Part shown: positions 17,508 to 26,970 of the stretch, one piece after another
Layout: the number at the start of each line of letters is the position of its first letter
How positions within the stretch are numbered: position 1 is the first letter of the stretch
Assembly: GCF_000420705.1 (NCBI RefSeq)
Contig: NZ_ATVL01000010.1
Coordinates: 537,957-601,956 of the forward strand
Origin: Hymenobacter norwichensis DSM 15439
GTDB lineage: Bacteria; Bacteroidota; Bacteroidia; Cytophagales; Hymenobacteraceae
Reading direction: 5' to 3'
Length of the DNA stretch: 64,000 nucleotides
Notes under the pieces: generated by a model
Database searches by the model: none
What the model saw: only the letters and a program-made list of their open reading frames with translations
Told to the model about the DNA's origin: nothing
Position numbers and translations under genes: made by a program

Positions 17508-17801
17508 TTCCAAGTAAGTTTCGTCTGGTTTTCAGTTCATTGAACGAGTAGGAGGGAGGGCGCGGTTTGGTAGCTGTAATGCGTGCTGAAGAGCATTGTT
17601 ATCCGGCGAAGGACGGCTGTTTCCGCTTGCCGAAGAGTATTAGATGTTGGTTGGCCTGCCAAAGGCTGCGCAGAAGTTGGACGGTACCTACCTGAAAATG
17701 GCTAAAATTGTGATTCTGAGCGCCCAATGCAACAAGCTGCGGGAATGCCAGCTCTATTACCGAAATTGTAGGCGACTTATCACGTTCTGAGGGAATTCTC
17801 T

Positions 17802-20800
17802 ATGAAGCAAGCTGCTTTCAGATGGCTTTGCATGGTGATGCTGGGGATGAGTACCCCTGGGCTAGCCCAGCAAACAAAGCCGCAACCATCTAAGCCCCAA
17901 CAACCTGCCACGCCCGCCGGTGCTGCCACGGCGATGCCTAAGTTTACCGGCACGCTGTCGTCGGAGCCCTTCCAGTTCATACAGGATGTGCAGCTGATGA
18001 TGGCTACCACCAAAAGCGCCTCGGCTATTAGCTCCGGTATCCGGCTCCAGCAGCTGTGGGCCAGCAACAAGCTGACTGCTACGCAGCAGCGGAGCGTAAT
18101 TGCCCTGTCGCAGGAGATGCTGAAGCTGGGTTACCGGCCGCGCCCGCACTTCGAGTCGGTGTTTACGAGTTTGGTGGCTGGTGCTACGGTTCAAAACATG
18201 AACGACCAGCAGATGGATGGACTGCTGGATGTGCTAACCAAAACGGTGCACAATATTCCGGGGCCGGAAGCCGCCAAGTTCATTGCTTCTACCACCCAGT
18301 TCCTCGAAAAGAAGATACTGTATAGCTCGCGCTACAATAAGCTGCGGGTAACGGGCGGCACATTCTCGTTTGCCTACAATGTGGAAGACATGCCCAGCAT
18401 GGCTCCGGCCCCCACGCCGGTGGTAGAGCCGACTCCCGCGCCGGCTCCTACCACACCCGCCAAGGCTGGTGCCAAACCTGCCACCAAAAAAGTTGCGCCC
18501 AAAAAGCGCAGCAGCGACGGCTGGGATACCGCCGACATGTGGAGCGGTGGCAGCAGCAGTGGCTGGGGCGACGACGGTTGGGGCGCACCCGCCAAAAAGA
18601 CGCCGGCCAAAACACCCGCTAAAGCCGGCACGGCCGCCAAGCCCGCCGCCCCCGAGCCCGAGCCGGTATTTACGCCCGCACCTTACTACGACAACTACGT
18701 GGCACCCCCCACCAAAGGCCCAGTACTGGTGCTCAAGGATGCCGACCTAGTAATTTCAGCCAACGCTGACTCCGTTACCATCAGCAAAACTAGTGGCGCC
18801 GTGGTGCCTCTGACTGGCCACTTTGTGGGCTACGGCGGGCAGTATAACTGGCAGATAAACGGTAACCCCGTTACCGCCGATTTGACTTCGTATGACTTCG
18901 AGTTGAGCCGGGCCGAGTTTACGGCCGAGCCGGTAATGCTGACGTACCCGGCGGTGCTGGAAGCGCCAGTGAAAGGAGCGTTATCATATAAGAGCGTAAA
19001 GAAAAAGCCGGGTGCTACTGATTCGGGCTATCCGCGCTTTATCTCGCTCACCAACAACGCCCGCGTCAAGAACATCGGTGACAACATGCGCTATTACGGT
19101 GGTTTCTCGCTGGCAGGGGCGCGCACATTGTCGGCCTCGCTGGATGGGTCGTTGTCGCGTATTTTCGTGGATTTGGATGGCAAGCCCAAGTTTCGGGCTG
19201 CTAGCCGCGCCTATATACTCGGCGACTCGATCATTACCGCCGACCGAGCGTCGGTGACCATTTTCGAGGATAAGATTGACTCGCTCACCCACCCCGGTGT
19301 GAAGCTGAAGTTCTCAAAGAAGGGCCAGGTATTGCAGTTGGCCCGCGAAAACGGCCTTTACAAAACCACGCCCTACTTCGACTCCTACCACCAGATGGAA
19401 ATTACGTCGGAGCTGCTGACGTGGCCCATCACCACGCCCTACATCGACTTCTCCATCCTGACCGCCAAAAACCAGGTAACGGCCGGTTTCGAGAGCAAGG
19501 AATTCTATACGAACACTCGCTACCAGCAAATCAAGTCCATCAATAAGCTGCACCCTTTGCAGTTGGTGGTAGGCTATAGCGCCGAAAACGGCAACGTGCG
19601 GCGCTTCACGGTGCAGGATGTGGCTACGTTCCGCAACATTCCGGCGGCCAACGTACGCTCCACGGTGGCCGGCCTCGCGCGTGACGGCTACATCGACTGG
19701 AATCCGCAGACGCAGCAAATTACGCTACGGCCGAAGGCGCTGCACTACGTTAACTCGTCGCGCGGCAAGAAGGACTATGACCACATTGCCATCAAGAGCT
19801 TGTCGCCCTCGGGCAAAAACGCCACGCTCGACCTGAACACCAACGACCTGATTGTGCGGGGCGTAGACCGGTTCAACTTCTCCGACGACTCGGCCACCGT
19901 ATTCGTCCGGCCTGATTCCAGTATCATCCGCATCCAGAAAAACCGCGGCGTGCTGTTCAACGGTACCGTGGTAGCCTCGGCTTTCGTGTTCAAGGGCAAG
20001 GAGTTCAAGTTCGACTACGACGGGTTCTTCATCGATCTGGCCAAGATTGACTCGATTATCGTGAAGGGCAAAAACTCGAAAGGCTCGGTGATGAAAGCCA
20101 AAGCCACCGACTTCACGCTCACCAACAAGAAAAAGGAGTCGTCGGGTAAGCTCTACATCAACCATCCCAACAACAAGTCGGGCCGCAAGAAGCTAGGCGC
20201 GTATCCTTCATTCGATGCCAGCACGGGTGCCTACGTGTACTTCGACAAGCCTGAAGTGCTGGGCGGCGCCTACGATACTACGGTGTATTTTGATATTCCA
20301 CCGTTCAAACTCGACTCGCTCAACAACAAAAACCGCGCAGCCGTGGGCTTTAAAGGCACGTTTGTGTCGGGCGGGATTTTGCCTCCCATCAAAACCAAGC
20401 TGGGGCTGATGGATGATGGCTCGCTGGGATTCAACTACGACCTGCCCAAGGAAGGCGTGCCGGTGTACGGCGGCAAGGCGCGGCTCTTCAACAAAGTGAA
20501 GATGAGCAACCAGGGCATCCAGGGCGACGGCGACCTGAAATACCTGACCGCCTCGCTGAAATCCGACCAGTTTGTGTTCTACAAAGACTCGGTGGTGACT
20601 GTGGGTAAAGCCGGTGTGGTACAGCCGGGTCCGCTCAATGGGGTGGAGTTTGCGAAGGTAAACCTGCCGGTAGGCTATCAGATGAAGTGGGCCGTGAAAT
20701 CGGACTCGATGTACCTGAGCAGCCAGCCCAACGGCTTGCCGCTGAAGATGTACGGCGACCAGTACGGTTTCAAGGGCACGGCCACTCTCACGCCCGGCGG

Positions 20801-23252
20801 CCTCTACGGCAACGGGGGCATGGAAGGCCCACAGTCCTTTATCCGCTCGCCCAAAATGGCGTTCAAGCCCACTAGCTACTCGGGTAAAAACTCCACGCTG
20901 AGCGTCAAGTCGGCGGAGGTGAACAAGCCCGCCCTAACGGCCAACAACGTGGAATTTGCCTTCGACGTGAAGAATGCCAACACGTCGTTTGCTCGCATGG
21001 AAGGCGACAACAAATCCAGCATCGACCTGCCGTACTCTGACTACAAAACCACGCTGTCGGGCGGTAAGTGGGACTTCAAGAAGAAGATTGTGCAACTGAA
21101 AGTAGCGCCCGGCGCCGACTCCACTCGCTCGTACTTCTACTCCACCAAGAAAGAGCAAAACGGTCTGAAGTTCCGGGCTGCTACCGGGCAGTACGACTTA
21201 GCGCGCTACCGCCTAGTGGCGGGCGGCGTACCCCGCATTGCCGCCGCCGACGCTTGGATTGAGCCTGATTCCAACAAGGTGTACATCCTAGCCAACGCCG
21301 TGATGCGTCCGTTCCAGAACGCCAACATTGTGATGGACACGCTGGCCAAGTTCCACAGCCTCTACAAGGGTGCCGTACAGGTAACTTCGCGCAATGCCTT
21401 CACCGGCAATGCCCTCTACAGCTATAAAAACGCTGCTGCTGATTCGTTTGCCATCAAGTTCGCCAACTTCCAGGTGGACTCGACCGGTACCGGGCTGATT
21501 GTGGCGAAGGACAAGGACGGTAAGCCGGCCAAGGTCAGCACCAAGAAGCGCAAGCAAACCGACGAGCCGGTAGCACCAGCCACGTTGGCTGTGGCCAATA
21601 TTCAGGCTACCGAGAAGTTCCATCTGGCGCCGCGCATTGCCTACCGGGGCGGCGTAAACATGAGTTCCAAGCAGAAGGGCTTCACCTTCGATGGCCAAGC
21701 CCGCCTGGAATTCAGTGACAAGCCGAATTCCGCCGAGTGGTTTGCCGTGCAGGACAGCATCGACCCCAAGGCAGTACGCATCAAGATAGTGGAGCCAAAA
21801 ACCGATGACGGGCTCCCGATGCTAACGGGCCTGTTTGTGTCGGAGGACGCGGGGGGGATCTATCCGCTGTTTGTGGGCAGCAAGCCTACCGCCACCGACA
21901 TGAACCTGTTCACGGTGAATGGGCACCTAACATTTGACGCCCGTAAGCGCATTTTCACCATTGCCAACCACGATCTGACCGACCCCAATATCTACGAAGG
22001 CTCCATGCTAACCTTCAACGACTCGACGGAGGCCATGAAGTTCCGGGGCAAGCTGAACCTGATTACCTCCAACAAGGACTATAGCATCACGGCGGCGGGC
22101 GTTGGTACTGGCAACGTGGATAGCAGCCGGTACGCGCTGGACACCTTCCTGGCCTTCGATATCAACCTGCCCGAGAAGGCTATTGAAGCTATGGGCGCCG
22201 ATATGGCTTCTAATACCAAAGGCTCGCCGGAAGCCCTTAATGGTTCGCAGGATGAGTTTTACAAGCTGGGCGAGTTCATGGGCAGCAAGGCCGTGCAGAG
22301 CTACGCCGAGCGGCGTGGTAAGTACGAGCCCCTCCAGAAACTCTCGCCGAAACTGCTGCACACAGTGGTGCTCAACAAAGTGGACTTGCGCTGGAGCCCA
22401 AAGTTCAAGGCGTGGTACTCGGTGGGCAAAATTGGCCTAGTGAGCATTGGCAAGAAGGACCTGAACGTGCTAATTGACGGCCACATCGAAATACGCAAGG
22501 AAGCCGGTGCCGACATAGTGGACTTGTACCTGGAAGCCGAACCGCAGACCTGGTACTACCTCAAGTATTCGGGCGCCGCATTGCTGGCCAAAGCCCAACA
22601 TGGCTCGTTCGACGAAATTATCGGCTACAAGGCCAAGGGCGACTACAACACGGCCACTCAGTACGGCTTCTATCTCGGCGACGACCAAGAGGTGCAGCAG
22701 TTCTTGACCCACTTCCGCAAGGACTACCTGAACGAGGACCCGAAGAAGAAACGCGCCATTGTATCGTCGGCCCCAGCAGGCGGCAACATGGATGCGGAAG
22801 AAGAAACCGGCAAAAAGAAAAAGAAGAAAGGCAACGAGCCCGCCTTCGATGCCGATGGGATGCCGATAGATGAAGCCCCAGTTGACGCCAAGAAAAAGAA
22901 GAGCAAGAAAGAACTGGCTGCCGAGGCTAACGACCCGTTTGGCGGGGGCGATGCTAACGCCGCGCCGACCGAGCCCGTGAAGAAAAAGAAGACAGAAGAG
23001 CCTGCCGCTGACCCAACCGCCGACGCTCCAACCGAGGATATCAGCAAGAAGCAGAAAGCCAAAGCGGAACCCGCCGCCCCCGTCCCCGCCCCCGCCGACG
23101 CTGAACCAGCCGTAGATGCCAAAGCGGCCAAGAAGGAGGAAGAGCGCAAGGCGAAGGAGGCCGAAAAGCAGAAAAAGGAAGACGAGAAAAAGGCGAAGGA
23201 GGAAGAGAAAAAGAAGAAAGCCAAAGAAAACGACCCCTTCGGCGACACCTGA
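17802..23252 (+). CDS. Giant exported protein of unknown function (1816 residues)
   Basis: A single 5.4-kb frame. A signal peptide (residues 1-22, ending GLAQ) precedes a Pro/Gln-rich linker. A helical domain covers about 45-195. A Pro/Ala/Lys linker then contains a Trp/Gly/Asp patch (SDGWDTADMWSGG and GWGDDGWGAP). A long stretch of about 1300 residues is rich in short beta-strands with recurring phrases of the ADSVTI, GDSIITADRASVTIFEDKI and LDLNTNDLIVRGVDRF kind, resembling stacked OstA/LptA-like or AsmA-like beta-jelly repeats. The C-terminal 170 residues are a Lys/Glu/Ala-rich charged tail with two copies of NDPFG, the second at the very end. I do not recognise a named family. It probably sits in the periplasm or at the outer membrane and stands alone, 295 bases after the LacI gene, with its own terminator. 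The 294-base gap upstream shows no gene. Confidence 0.8.
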   Translation: MKQAAFRWLCMVMLGMSTPGLAQQTKPQPSKPQQPATPAGAATAMPKFTGTLSSEPFQFIQDVQLMMATTKSASAISSGIRLQQLWASNKLTATQQRSVIALSQEMLKLGYRPRPHFESVFTSLVAGATVQNMNDQQMDGLLDVLTKTVHNIPGPEAAKFIASTTQFLEKKILYSSRYNKLRVTGGTFSFAYNVEDMPSMAPAPTPVVEPTPAPAPTTPAKAGAKPATKKVAPKKRSSDGWDTADMWSGGSSSGWGDDGWGAPAKKTPAKTPAKAGTAAKPAAPEPEPVFTPAPYYDNYVAPPTKGPVLVLKDADLVISANADSVTISKTSGAVVPLTGHFVGYGGQYNWQINGNPVTADLTSYDFELSRAEFTAEPVMLTYPAVLEAPVKGALSYKSVKKKPGATDSGYPRFISLTNNARVKNIGDNMRYYGGFSLAGARTLSASLDGSLSRIFVDLDGKPKFRAASRAYILGDSIITADRASVTIFEDKIDSLTHPGVKLKFSKKGQVLQLARENGLYKTTPYFDSYHQMEITSELLTWPITTPYIDFSILTAKNQVTAGFESKEFYTNTRYQQIKSINKLHPLQLVVGYSAENGNVRRFTVQDVATFRNIPAANVRSTVAGLARDGYIDWNPQTQQITLRPKALHYVNSSRGKKDYDHIAIKSLSPSGKNATLDLNTNDLIVRGVDRFNFSDDSATVFVRPDSSIIRIQKNRGVLFNGTVVASAFVFKGKEFKFDYDGFFIDLAKIDSIIVKGKNSKGSVMKAKATDFTLTNKKKESSGKLYINHPNNKSGRKKLGAYPSFDASTGAYVYFDKPEVLGGAYDTTVYFDIPPFKLDSLNNKNRAAVGFKGTFVSGGILPPIKTKLGLMDDGSLGFNYDLPKEGVPVYGGKARLFNKVKMSNQGIQGDGDLKYLTASLKSDQFVFYKDSVVTVGKAGVVQPGPLNGVEFAKVNLPVGYQMKWAVKSDSMYLSSQPNGLPLKMYGDQYGFKGTATLTPGGLYGNGGMEGPQSFIRSPKMAFKPTSYSGKNSTLSVKSAEVNKPALTANNVEFAFDVKNANTSFARMEGDNKSSIDLPYSDYKTTLSGGKWDFKKKIVQLKVAPGADSTRSYFYSTKKEQNGLKFRAATGQYDLARYRLVAGGVPRIAAADAWIEPDSNKVYILANAVMRPFQNANIVMDTLAKFHSLYKGAVQVTSRNAFTGNALYSYKNAAADSFAIKFANFQVDSTGTGLIVAKDKDGKPAKVSTKKRKQTDEPVAPATLAVANIQATEKFHLAPRIAYRGGVNMSSKQKGFTFDGQARLEFSDKPNSAEWFAVQDSIDPKAVRIKIVEPKTDDGLPMLTGLFVSEDAGGIYPLFVGSKPTATDMNLFTVNGHLTFDARKRIFTIANHDLTDPNIYEGSMLTFNDSTEAMKFRGKLNLITSNKDYSITAAGVGTGNVDSSRYALDTFLAFDINLPEKAIEAMGADMASNTKGSPEALNGSQDEFYKLGEFMGSKAVQSYAERRGKYEPLQKLSPKLLHTVVLNKVDLRWSPKFKAWYSVGKIGLVSIGKKDLNVLIDGHIEIRKEAGADIVDLYLEAEPQTWYYLKYSGAALLAKAQHGSFDEIIGYKAKGDYNTATQYGFYLGDDQEVQQFLTHFRKDYLNEDPKKKRAIVSSAPAGGNMDAEEETGKKKKKKGNEPAFDADGMPIDEAPVDAKKKKSKKELAAEANDPFGGGDANAAPTEPVKKKKTEEPAADPTADAPTEDISKKQKAKAEPAAPVPAPADAEPAVDAKAAKKEEERKAKEAEKQKKEDEKKAKEEEKKKKAKENDPFGDT

Positions 23253-23256
23253 TTAC

Positions 23257-23291
23257 CAACGCCCCGGCCATAAGCCGGGGCGTTGTTTTTT
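23257..23291 (+). terminator. Rho-independent terminator after the giant protein gene
   Basis: A perfect 12-bp G+C-rich stem (CAACGCCCCGGC, 23257-23268, with its complement at 23274-23285), a 5-nt loop and six T residues. Confidence 0.92.
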
Positions 23292-23367
23292 GCCCCAGAG
23301 TTGAAAGCTAAAAAGGAGGGGAAGTAGCTTTCTAGCATATAGCCTGCAGGCTTTTTATCCGTACTTC

Positions 23368-23375
23368 TATCTTTG
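23368..23375 (+). promoter_or_regulatory. Candidate -7 box for plsY
   Basis: TATCTTTG matches the Bacteroidetes -7 consensus TAnnTTTG, 39 bases upstream of the plsY start. No clear -33 TTG is found at the usual distance. Confidence 0.45.
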
Positions 23376-23414
23376 GCGTACTGCCCTACATTCTCCTGCC
23401 CTTTCCCACACTGT

Positions 23415-24056
23415 ATGAACCTACCATTAATCATTGGCTTGTTGGTGGCCGCTTACCTGCTGGGCTCCATTCCTACCGCGTTGTGGGTTGGCCAGCGCTT
23501 TTTCGGCCTCGATATTCGGGAGCATGGCTCCGGCAATGCCGGCGCTACCAACACGTTTCGGGTATTGGGCAAGAAGCCGGGTTCCTTCGTGATGGCCATT
23601 GATGTGCTGAAAGGCTGGGCCGCTACCTCGCTGGCTCAGGTGATGCTGAATCAGGGTGCCATCCGTTCCGAGCAGTTGCTGTACTTCCAACTGGCGTGCG
23701 GCATCCTGGCCATTGTGGGGCACATTTACCCGATATTCGCGGGGTTCCGGGGCGGCAAAGGCGTAGCCACGGTGCTGGGTATGATGTTGGCCATTGCGCC
23801 GGCCACGGTGGGCGTCTGCATTCTGGTGTTTTTGGCAGTGCTGGCAGTTTCGCAGTACGTCTCCTTGTCCTCCATGACGGCCGGCGTCACATTTGCGCTG
23901 TTGCAACTGCTGCCCGCGTTTCGGCCGCAGAACCCGTTGCTGCTGTGGTTCGGTTTTATTCTGGCGGGGCTCCTAATTTACACGCATCGCGCCAACATCG
24001 GCCGTCTCCGCGCCGGCACCGAAAGCCGCGTGCCGCTGCCGTGGAAACGGAAGTAG
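23415..24056 (+). CDS. plsY: Glycerol-3-phosphate acyltransferase PlsY
   Basis: A 213-residue inner-membrane enzyme that transfers the acyl group from acyl-phosphate to glycerol 3-phosphate, the first step of phospholipid synthesis. All three PlsY motifs are present: GSIPTALWVG near the N-terminus, GSGNAGATNTFRVLG (about 38-52) and GFRGGKGVAT (about 112-121). Five to seven hydrophobic helices account for the rest. The start ATG 23415 (MNLPLIIGLLVAAYLLGS) is preferred over the longer frame from 23373, which reads through promoter sequence. It is followed 41 bases later by an A+T-rich gene that is unlikely to be functionally linked. Confidence 0.95.
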   Translation: MNLPLIIGLLVAAYLLGSIPTALWVGQRFFGLDIREHGSGNAGATNTFRVLGKKPGSFVMAIDVLKGWAATSLAQVMLNQGAIRSEQLLYFQLACGILAIVGHIYPIFAGFRGGKGVATVLGMMLAIAPATVGVCILVFLAVLAVSQYVSLSSMTAGVTFALLQLLPAFRPQNPLLLWFGFILAGLLIYTHRANIGRLRAGTESRVPLPWKRK

Positions 24057-24097
24057 GAGAAAACAATTTTTGAATAAATGTAAAGCGTGTCAGAAAT

Positions 24098-24610
24098 ATG
24101 ATATCAAGAATATTTTTTATCGTAGCTGTATCGTTTTCATGTTTTTCATGTAATGATATTAATAGTAATGACTTAGATAAGTATCCGGAATTTAAAGGAA
24201 AATATATAAAAGAAGAAGTTGAGTTATATATTAAAAGAAATAATCCTCGAAAGGATGCTGTATATTATATTGAAGTCAATCGCCGAAACGATACTGCAAT
24301 TATAGAAATGTCCTCGGCTATGCATAGAGAGCTTATAGACAGGCTGGCTCCATGTGAGCTGATAAAATTAAATGGAAGCCCTGTGCTGATAAAGCATTAT
24401 AGTTGTAAAGAAGCTGATGCGCCATCATATATTAAGGAGTTTGTGCGTAGTAATTTAAAAGATTACAAGCCCATTATAAAAATAAGAGCTAATGGTGATA
24501 CAGTAGAGTATCATGAAAATATATTTTACGACCCCGAAGTAATGACAATATATCTACGTGGCGGTTTGATGATTACTACAAAAGCTAACGATGCTTATTT
24601 AAGTAATTAA
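24098..24610 (+). CDS. A+T-rich orphan, probable lipoprotein
   Basis: A 170-residue protein with an N-terminal hydrophobic segment and cysteines at residues 15 and 18 (SFSCFSCND) that could serve as a lipidation site, although neither fits the lipobox perfectly. The rest is soluble and charged, with a stretch PVLIKHYSCKEADAPSYIKE and a C-terminal beta-rich portion. I do not recognise the family. The base composition is strikingly A+T-rich, with AAA, ATA and TAT codons that are rare in neighbouring genes, so it looks horizontally acquired. It sits between plsY and the M20 dipeptidase on the same strand. Confidence 0.65.
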   Translation: MISRIFFIVAVSFSCFSCNDINSNDLDKYPEFKGKYIKEEVELYIKRNNPRKDAVYYIEVNRRNDTAIIEMSSAMHRELIDRLAPCELIKLNGSPVLIKHYSCKEADAPSYIKEFVRSNLKDYKPIIKIRANGDTVEYHENIFYDPEVMTIYLRGGLMITTKANDAYLSN

Positions 24611-24687
24611 GTTTAGCGGCTCGCCAAAGCATATACTATAACCCTACTACCTTTACCCCCGCATTTCCCACTAACCCTACTGCCCGC

Positions 24688-26055
24688 ATGGCTTCTTACC
24701 TCGCTAGCAACCAAGAGCGTTTTCTCAATGAGCTGATCGACTGGCTCCGCATCCCGTCCGTTTCCGCCGACCCCAAGTTTCAGGCCGACGTGCGCAAAGC
24801 CGCCGACTTCCTGGCCGACCGTCTGCGCGAAGCCGGCCTAGAAAACGTGGAGCTGTGCGAAACCGCCGGCAACCCTATCGTCTACGCCGATAAAATCATC
24901 GACCCCAGCCTGCCGACCGTGCTGGTGTACGGCCACTACGATGTGCAGCCTGCCGATCCGTATGAGCTGTGGACGTCGCCGCCATTCGAGCCCGTTATCA
25001 AGGACGAGAAGATCTACGCCCGTGGTGCCTGCGACGACAAAGGCCAGGTGTACATGCACGTGAAGGCCTTCGAGGTGATGATGCAGGAAGACGGCGGCGT
25101 GCCTTGCAACGTGAAGGTGATGTTTGAGGGCGAAGAAGAAATCGGGTCCAATAACTTGGGCATCTTCGTGAAGGCCAACAAAGAAAAGTTGGCCGCCGAT
25201 GTTATTCTGATTTCTGACACCGGCATGCTCGCCAACGACGTGCCCAGCATTGAGGTAGGCTTGCGCGGCTTGAGCTACCACGAGGTGGAAGTAACCGGCC
25301 CGAACCGTGACTTGCACTCCGGCCTTTACGGCGGCGCGGTGCCTAACCCCATCAACGTGCTCTGCAAGATGATTGCCAGCCTGCACGACGAAAACAACCA
25401 CATCACCATTCCCGCGTTCTACGACAACGTAGCCGTACTAAGCGCTGAGGAGCGCGCCGATTTGAACCGCGTGCCGCACTCCGACGACGAGTTCAAGCAA
25501 AGCATCGGCCTCAAAGACATCTACGGCGAGAAAGACTACACCACCGTGGAGCGCATCGGCATCCGGCCCACGCTGGACGTGAATGGCATTTGGGGTGGCT
25601 ATACCGGCGAAGGCGCCAAAACGGTTATTGCATCGAAAGCCTTTGCCAAGATTTCGATGCGCCTGGTGCCCAACCAGACCTCCGACGAAATTACGGCCCT
25701 GTTCCAGCAGCACTTCGAGAGCATTGCGCCCGCCGGCGTAACCGTAGTAGTCCGGCCCCACCACGGCGGTGAGCCAGTGGTAACCCCCACCGACTCGGTA
25801 GCCTACAAAGCCGCCGCCGATGCCATGGAAACCACCTTCGGCAAGCGCCCTATCCCTACCCGTGGCGGCGGCTCCATCCCGATTGTGGCCATGTTCAAGA
25901 GCGAGCTAGGTCTGGATACTGTCCTGCTCGGCTTCGGGCTAGATTCCGACGCTATTCACTCACCAAACGAACACTACGGCGTCTTCAACTTCCTGAAAGG
26001 CATCGAAACCATTCCGCATTTCTACCGCAACTATGCGGCGGCTATGAAGGCGTAG
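24688..26055 (+). CDS. M20-family dipeptidase
   Basis: A 455-residue metallopeptidase of the M20 clan, probably a cytoplasmic dipeptidase. The metal-ligand and catalytic motifs are in order: GHYDVQPAD (about 90-98; His ligand and catalytic Asp), ARGACDDKGQ (Asp ligand bridging the zinc ions), FEGEEEIGS (general base Glu), SDTGM and, near the C-terminus, DAIHSPNEH (last His ligand). The dimerisation lid lies between. The ATG at 24688 gives MASYLASNQERFLNELIDWL, the normal family N-terminus. A near-consensus -7 box (TACCTTTA) lies about 35 bases upstream. Substrate specificity cannot be read. Confidence 0.93.
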   Translation: MASYLASNQERFLNELIDWLRIPSVSADPKFQADVRKAADFLADRLREAGLENVELCETAGNPIVYADKIIDPSLPTVLVYGHYDVQPADPYELWTSPPFEPVIKDEKIYARGACDDKGQVYMHVKAFEVMMQEDGGVPCNVKVMFEGEEEIGSNNLGIFVKANKEKLAADVILISDTGMLANDVPSIEVGLRGLSYHEVEVTGPNRDLHSGLYGGAVPNPINVLCKMIASLHDENNHITIPAFYDNVAVLSAEERADLNRVPHSDDEFKQSIGLKDIYGEKDYTTVERIGIRPTLDVNGIWGGYTGEGAKTVIASKAFAKISMRLVPNQTSDEITALFQQHFESIAPAGVTVVVRPHHGGEPVVTPTDSVAYKAAADAMETTFGKRPIPTRGGGSIPIVAMFKSELGLDTVLLGFGLDSDAIHSPNEHYGVFNFLKGIETIPHFYRNYAAAMKA

Positions 26056-26062
26056 AACGATC

Positions 26063-26122
26063 GTCGTATAAACTAAAAAAGGGATTCTGCATCAGCAGAA
26101 TCCCTTTTTTAGTTTATACGAC
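26063..26122. terminator. Bidirectional terminator between convergent genes
   Basis: Perfect 28-bp arms (26063-26090 and 26095-26122) with a 4-nt loop. The core AAAAAAGGGATTCTGC gives a T-run on both strands. It separates the M20 dipeptidase gene from the convergent beta-barrel gene and serves both. Confidence 0.93.
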
Positions 26123-26130
26123 AGATGGCG

Positions 26131-26727
26131 CTATCTGCCAAAACCCAGCATGTAGCCCAGGTAAAACTGCATGGTGCTGTTGCGGATATTGGTGCGAACC
26201 GTGGTGTCCAAAAAGTCAATGTCGCGGTAGAGGGGGGTGAGGTCGGCGTTGTAGCGCCAGCCAATCTGAATGCCTGTTTCGTTTTGGTAGCCGAAGCCCA
26301 GCGAGAAGCCATAGGTTTGGGTGTTGAAGACACCTTTTCCTGCCGACACCACTTCGTCGTCGTTGGACCGTACCGAAAGAAGGCGGCTAACCCGCGGTCC
26401 TGCTTCCAGATATACATCGTCTAAGGTGTATTGCGCCAGCACCGGAATATCCAGATAGGCCAGTTGGTGCATAATGCTGGGACCATACTCCAAGGAGTTG
26501 TCGCCTTTAAGCGAATATTGCGCTTCAGCTTGTAAGCCAATATGTTGGGTTACGTTGAATTGAAACGCCGCGCCAGCGTGAGCACCCAGCCGTAGTAAAC
26601 TTTCTTCGGCATCGGCCCCAACCCCGTCCGATACGTTGCCGCCCAGCTTCAACCCAACTCGCATTTTTTGCGCCAGTCCTGCGTAGCTACCAACGAGCAG
26701 CAGCACAAGTACTATACACTTCTTCAT
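26131..26727 (-). CDS. Outer membrane beta-barrel protein (PorT/OMP_b-brl_2 type), paralogue 1
   Basis: A 198-residue protein with a signal peptide (MKKCIVLVLLLVGSYAGLAQ) and an eight-strand-type beta-barrel. It has the alternating hydrophobic pattern and family phrases VGLKLGGN at the start, AYLDIPVLAQYTLDDVYLEAGPR in the middle and a final strand near FYLGYMLGF. The start ATG 26727 is set by the signal peptide; the open frame upstream is not coding. It is the last of four tandem paralogues on this strand. Such small barrels are abundant in Bacteroidetes and their individual roles are mostly unknown. Confidence 0.88.
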   Translation of the reverse strand: MKKCIVLVLLLVGSYAGLAQKMRVGLKLGGNVSDGVGADAEESLLRLGAHAGAAFQFNVTQHIGLQAEAQYSLKGDNSLEYGPSIMHQLAYLDIPVLAQYTLDDVYLEAGPRVSRLLSVRSNDDEVVSAGKGVFNTQTYGFSLGFGYQNETGIQIGWRYNADLTPLYRDIDFLDTTVRTNIRNSTMQFYLGYMLGFGR

Positions 26728-26970
26728 AGAAATAGGGTAGGTAAATAGCTTCATTATGAGCGGAATAGCGCTTAATGCGAGGCGTTGCGTTGATATATGC
26801 TGGACCAATCCAGTAAGGCTACGCAACGAGCACCAAGGCATCGAAACATCCGTACAGCTGCGTAGCTAGGAGGCGGCAATGAAAGCGTAGTTTGCTTATC
26901 TAGTTTCACACACAAAAGTTTGGTTGCCAATGAAGTAACCAGGCTTTTGCCTGAATTTTTTGCCTGAAAG

